A stretch of DNA of 64,000 nt from Rickettsiales bacterium (lineage in GTDB: Bacteria > Pseudomonadota > Alphaproteobacteria > Rickettsiales > JAJNBL01): NCBI GenBank assembly GCA_021156175.1, contig JAJNBL010000005.1, forward strand, positions 1-64,000, given 5' to 3'. Positions 58,748 to 64,000 of the stretch are shown piece by piece (position 1 is the stretch's first letter; every line of letters begins with the position of its first letter). The position numbers and the translations under genes are program-made. Under the pieces are notes generated by a model. That model searched no databases. It worked only from the letters and a program-made list of their open reading frames with translations, and was not told where the DNA came from.

Positions 58748-59043
58748 AAACCGTAGAAGGAAATATACGTGAGCGTATAATTCAAGAAGCGGATCAGCAA
58801 GAACAGCACGATCGGCGATAAATCAATTCCCCCTAAATTTGGTAGGAAACGACGGATATAGCGCAGTGGTGGCTCCATCAGCCGATACAAGACATACTCC
58901 ACCTTGCTCACCAAAGGCTGATGGCGGTTGATGATATTAAAATGGATAAGCCAGGTGAGAATAATCCACACAAACAACGCGCCAGAATACACTTCCAACA
59001 CCATCGACAACAACATGAACAGCGGGTTCATCATATAGATCAC
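58744..59043 (-). CDS. YggT family membrane protein
   Basis: 99 residues with two or three hydrophobic helices and the YggT pattern: VYSGALFVWIILTWLIHFNI, YRLMEPPLRYIRRFLPNLGG, IDLSPIVLFLLIRFLN. Linked to cell envelope or division in some bacteria; exact role unknown. Its end overlaps that of ybgC by 4 bases (convergent). Confidence 0.88.
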   Translation of the reverse strand: MIYMMNPLFMLLSMVLEVYSGALFVWIILTWLIHFNIINRHQPLVSKVEYVLYRLMEPPLRYIRRFLPNLGGIDLSPIVLFLLIRFLNYTLTYISFYGF

Positions 59044-59254
59044 TCTCCTCTCTTTTCCGTAAATTTCCCTAAGCTATACCACACACATCAGATATTTCCA
59101 GTGATTTCAATTTGATAACAGACAACAAAAATTTCCCGATTTCTCAACTCTTTTTCAAGCATTACAGAAAAATAGCGTATTTACAGTAAATTAACACAAC
59201 CCTGGCATAATCTGACATTAAGGATAAGTAATTAGGATCTTTTTGGCTTGAGCT

Positions 59255-61395
<2,141 letters not shown>

Positions 61396-61506
61396 TTAGG
61401 GTTGGTAGAGGCTAAATTCAGGCTGCACCATACACAATCCTCCCCTCAAATACCATGAAAAAATCCCATTTACCCTGCAAATACTGGTAAATATCTTATT
61501 ATATGA

Positions 61507-61535
61507 TTGACCTTTTATTCCTCGGGTTGTATAGA
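61507..61535 (+). promoter_or_regulatory. Strong sigma70-type promoter of ankyrin gene 3
   Basis: TTGACC (61507-61512), 17 bases, TATAGA (61530-61535), 37 bases before the ATG at 61573. Confidence 0.7.
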
Positions 61536-61572
61536 ATTCTGGTATATTTATTAAACTATCAAGGCACAACAC

Positions 61573-62874
61573 ATGTCAAAAAAGAAGCATCAAAAACGAC
61601 AAGCTAATCCCGCAAAGCAAACAATCAGGATTCCAGTTTTGGAAGTACTGAACAGCCTGGGAATAAAAACAGACTTAAAAAATCTTACAGAATTTGAGAA
61701 TATACTCCGTATAAGCCACGAAAAGAGAAAGGATGATCCAGGCCTAACCACTTTGCATGTGAGTGTTGCTAGAGAAAGCATTGAATGTGTTAGGTCCTTA
61801 TTAGGGGTGCCCGTTTTTAGACAACACACACTTAATCAGAAAAACAGTGACGGGCAAACGCCTCTACTCTTAGCTGCAATAGGTACGCCTAAGGGAAATC
61901 TCGAAACACAAACTGAAATCATGAAACTCCTTCTCGCTCATGGAGCTAACCCAAATTTACCAGATAATAAGGGCTATGTTCCTTTGCATAATGCCATTAC
62001 TGCTGAACAGCCTGACAGACTCAAATACCTCGTCGAACACATCTATAAGAAAGATATCAAATTGGACCTGAATGCTCAGAAAAGTGAAGATGGATACACC
62101 GCCCTTCATTCCGCTATAATGGCAAATAGCCTCCCAATGGTCACAACATTATTAGATGCTGGCGCAGATGTTGATATCTTAAACAATGACGGAGAACTTC
62201 CTCTTCATTTGGCCGCACAAATCGGGAATCCAGAAATTGTTGCAAAGATTCTTGAGAGAACAAAAAATCCGAATCTTTATGCTAGCGATGACGAACTTCA
62301 CGCGGTTGATATTGCCATACTCGCCAATCATAGCCCAATAGCGAAGCAGATACTTGAATATAAAAGAACATCCGCAACTGGTTATCTCACTCATTTGCAA
62401 AAGCGACTCGAACAATTGCCATCTGATACCAAAACGGCAGCAGTCTTAATAACGACTAGCTTTGCAGCCTTAGAACTGCTTAAGGAACTACAGCAAACCC
62501 CACGAATAGAGGCGATCTGCACAAGAATTACAAAAGATCTTACACGCATTACCGAACTGTTTAGACAGGAGAATACCCCTTACAACGAAATAACGGAGGA
62601 AGAACAATCCACAGCATCGACTGAAAAATTTTCGGACTCGGAAGATGGGTTGAACTCAGAAGAGATTTTGCACAATGCTATAATAGATTTTTCCCCTTCT
62701 ACTATCTCGGAAGAAACTTTCAAACAAATAAAAGAAGAAGCCTATGCCAATGCCTGGACGCGGATCATTTCCAACAGAAATTTTCTTGGCCTATCAGAAT
62801 CTTGGGAAGAATTTGTGAGTCAGAAGAGAGAGCTTTCGTCAAAACAAGAAGGTTCTGTAACCACACCTAATTAA
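61573..62874 (+). CDS. Ankyrin-repeat protein 3
   Basis: 433 residues. Basic start MSKKKHQKRQANPAKQ (compare MSKKR in ankyrin 1 and the TIR protein), then about five to six ankyrin repeats between residues 55 and 255: LTTLHVSVARESIECVRSLL, KGYVPLHNAITAEQPDRLKY, YTALHSAIMANSLPMVTTLL, ELPLHLAAQIGNPEIVAKIL. The C-terminal 170 residues are helical and acidic (TEEEQSTASTEKFSDSEDGL). It lacks the C-terminal module shared by proteins 1 and 2, so it is a more distant relative. A cytosolic or secreted protein-binding role is inferred. Its end overlaps the convergent YdcF-type gene. Confidence 0.85.
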   Translation: MSKKKHQKRQANPAKQTIRIPVLEVLNSLGIKTDLKNLTEFENILRISHEKRKDDPGLTTLHVSVARESIECVRSLLGVPVFRQHTLNQKNSDGQTPLLLAAIGTPKGNLETQTEIMKLLLAHGANPNLPDNKGYVPLHNAITAEQPDRLKYLVEHIYKKDIKLDLNAQKSEDGYTALHSAIMANSLPMVTTLLDAGADVDILNNDGELPLHLAAQIGNPEIVAKILERTKNPNLYASDDELHAVDIAILANHSPIAKQILEYKRTSATGYLTHLQKRLEQLPSDTKTAAVLITTSFAALELLKELQQTPRIEAICTRITKDLTRITELFRQENTPYNEITEEEQSTASTEKFSDSEDGLNSEEILHNAIIDFSPSTISEETFKQIKEEAYANAWTRIISNRNFLGLSESWEEFVSQKRELSSKQEGSVTTPN

Positions 62875-63493
62875 TAGGCCGATATCTCTCAATCACATTA
62901 CGTAAATACGCTACTACAAGCTTGTGATATTCTGAAATCAGCAGCTTTGCCGTTCCCGGATAATGCCACCACTGGTCCGCATAGACATTCTCCGGCAATA
63001 CCGGATAGGGAATAAAGGTTTTATCTGGCATCAGCGCGCGGAATTCAAACATCGCCCGCGGCAGGTGATAATTCGCCGTCACAACAAGCGCACTCGTATA
63101 GCTATTCGCGCCCATCCACGCCAAGGCTTCCTTCGCATTGCCTTTGGTATCTTGAGCTGAATAGCCCATATCAATCCGATCCGAAAGTGGGTTTTCCATG
63201 TCAGGATTCGCATGCTCTGCACGGTTCACCGCTTGCAGCATATCTTTAAGCTCAACACGCTCATCAACCCCTGTGATCAGAAGATTTCCAGCATGCTCTT
63301 CAAGGAGAATATCGAGCGCGCGTTCAATACGGTTACTTCCCCCCGTCAGCACAATAATCCCATCAATGGAAGGTAATTTTGCGTAGTCAGGCTCTTCTAA
63401 AGGAACCCAATGGACAAAATAAAGGAATCCTCCAAGCCAAACCAGGAGGTAAAAAACAACGACCAGAAGTATTTTTGTTAGAAACCGAAACAT
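62867..63493 (-). CDS. YdcF/SanA-type (DUF218) envelope protein
   Basis: About 208 residues from ATG at 63493; a TTG at 63520 would add nine residues. One N-terminal membrane helix (ILLVVVFYLLVWLGGFLYFV), then the DUF218 fold: IDGIIVLTGGSNRIERALDI, NLLITGVDERVEL, YSAQDTKGNAKEALAWMGAN and ALVVTANYHLPRAMFEFRAL. Relatives (ElyC, SanA) act in envelope integrity or vancomycin tolerance in E. coli. It follows the DUF192 gene closely on the same strand. Confidence 0.85.
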   Translation of the reverse strand: MFRFLTKILLVVVFYLLVWLGGFLYFVHWVPLEEPDYAKLPSIDGIIVLTGGSNRIERALDILLEEHAGNLLITGVDERVELKDMLQAVNRAEHANPDMENPLSDRIDMGYSAQDTKGNAKEALAWMGANSYTSALVVTANYHLPRAMFEFRALMPDKTFIPYPVLPENVYADQWWHYPGTAKLLISEYHKLVVAYLRNVIERYRPIN

Positions 63494-63523
63494 CAACGAT
63501 TCTATCACTCTCTCCCTCAACCA

Positions 63524-64000
63524 TTAACGGCTGAAACCAGAGTATAACAACTTATCCCCAGGAGCGATAGTATGTTTTTGTGCATAACCCGCATTCACTT
63601 CCAACACGGCAGCGACAGGAATATCGGAAGAAATAATATCACGTGAAAATGGCACAGTATCCGTGACGATGTACACGATTACACCCTTTCGATCCAAAAA
63701 TAACATATCAAGTGGACGCGGAGTATCCGCCATCCACATATTGACGATACGCGAAGGAGTAAACAGAAACAGCATCCCCTGATCCTCGCGCAACTCATCA
63801 CGATATTGCAACCCGCGTTCCTGTTGCTTTGCACTTAAAGCGAGCTCCATATGCAAGCGCAACGGCGATTTTCCTTGTCTTGCAAGGAATACATCTTCGG
63901 TATCGAAATGAATAAGTTCGGGCGCAGTGCTATTGGAAGAAGGCGTTTTTCCCAATAACCAGAATGTTGTAACCAGAATAAGAGAAAGGAGGAGTAATCC
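63524..64000 (-). CDS. DUF192 exported protein, partial (N-terminus beyond window)
   Basis: The visible part has about 159 residues. It opens with a hydrophobic stretch (LLLLSLILVTTFWLLGKTPS) that runs off the window end, so the protein has a signal or anchor and the start codon lies outside. The body matches DUF192: LHMELALSAKQQERGLQYRD, QGMLFLFTPSRIVNMWMADT, PLDMLFLDRKGVIVYI and VLEVNAGYAQKHTIAPGDKL. The family is small, periplasmic and of unknown function. A TTG at 63955 could be mistaken for the start but sits inside the hydrophobic segment. Confidence 0.88.
   Translation of the reverse strand, partial: GLLLLSLILVTTFWLLGKTPSSNSTAPELIHFDTEDVFLARQGKSPLRLHMELALSAKQQERGLQYRDELREDQGMLFLFTPSRIVNMWMADTPRPLDMLFLDRKGVIVYIVTDTVPFSRDIISSDIPVAAVLEVNAGYAQKHTIAPGDKLLYSGFSR

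Overview
This window comes from an alphaproteobacterium, most likely a relative of the Rickettsiales that is less reduced than the classical obligate parasites. Several things point this way. A DUF1476 (F1-ATPase zeta subunit type) gene sits beside purC. DnaB carries the insertion after its P-loop that is common in alphaproteobacteria. The clearest sign is a virB3-virB4-virB6-virB6-virB6-virB6 array with very large VirB6 proteins, the arrangement typical of the Rickettsiales rvh type IV secretion system (T4SS). Three long ankyrin-repeat proteins and a TIR-like protein fit a host-associated or predatory life. Against extreme reduction, the window keeps leuA, ilvC, a class II DAHP synthase, purC/purS and a full polA. 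The assignment is by family recognition and gene order only.

Layout. 1-8.2 kb: minus-strand housekeeping genes (purS/purC, rpsP-rimM, rplU-rpmA-obgE, cdsA-dxr, aroG) with one small plus-strand gene (DUF1476). 8.4-13.3 kb: dnaB, a small exported protein preceded by a hairpin that covers its ribosome binding site, and polA with a degenerate proofreading domain. 13.4-20.3 kb: on the minus strand clpP, clpX, mazG and a 1277-residue protein that looks like a divergent phosphoenolpyruvate carboxylase with a damaged active site. 20.5-26.7 kb: two related giant ankyrin proteins in tandem, followed by a structured, possibly pseudoknotted RNA element. 26.9-33.5 kb: glmM, a DUF892 ferritin-like protein, the RNase P RNA gene (minus strand), and a DsrE-like/leuA/exported/ilvC group.

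33.5-51.8 kb: recN and bamD, a small lipoprotein that could be VirB7, then the T4SS array transcribed from virB3 down through virB4 and four virB6 genes. The periplasmic N-terminal parts of the VirB6 proteins are Cys-rich, two carry lipoprotein signals, and three contain motifs resembling the calcium/galactose loop of LecA (PA-IL) lectins. 52-59 kb: xerD, divergent from pepF-lipoprotein, bcp-ruvA-ruvB-SRPBCC-ybgC, and a convergent yggT. 59.2-64 kb: a TIR-like protein, enolase, a third ankyrin protein with a strong promoter, a YdcF-type protein and a DUF192 protein cut by the window end.

How it fits together. The T4SS inner-membrane core (VirB3/B4/B6) could export effectors; the ankyrin proteins, the PEPC-like giant and the TIR-like protein are reasonable candidates encoded nearby, but none is proven. 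The other parts of the T4SS (VirB2, B8-B11, D4) are not in this window, as expected for the scattered rvh genes of Rickettsiales. I saw no tRNA, no rRNA, no CRISPR array and no insertion sequence.
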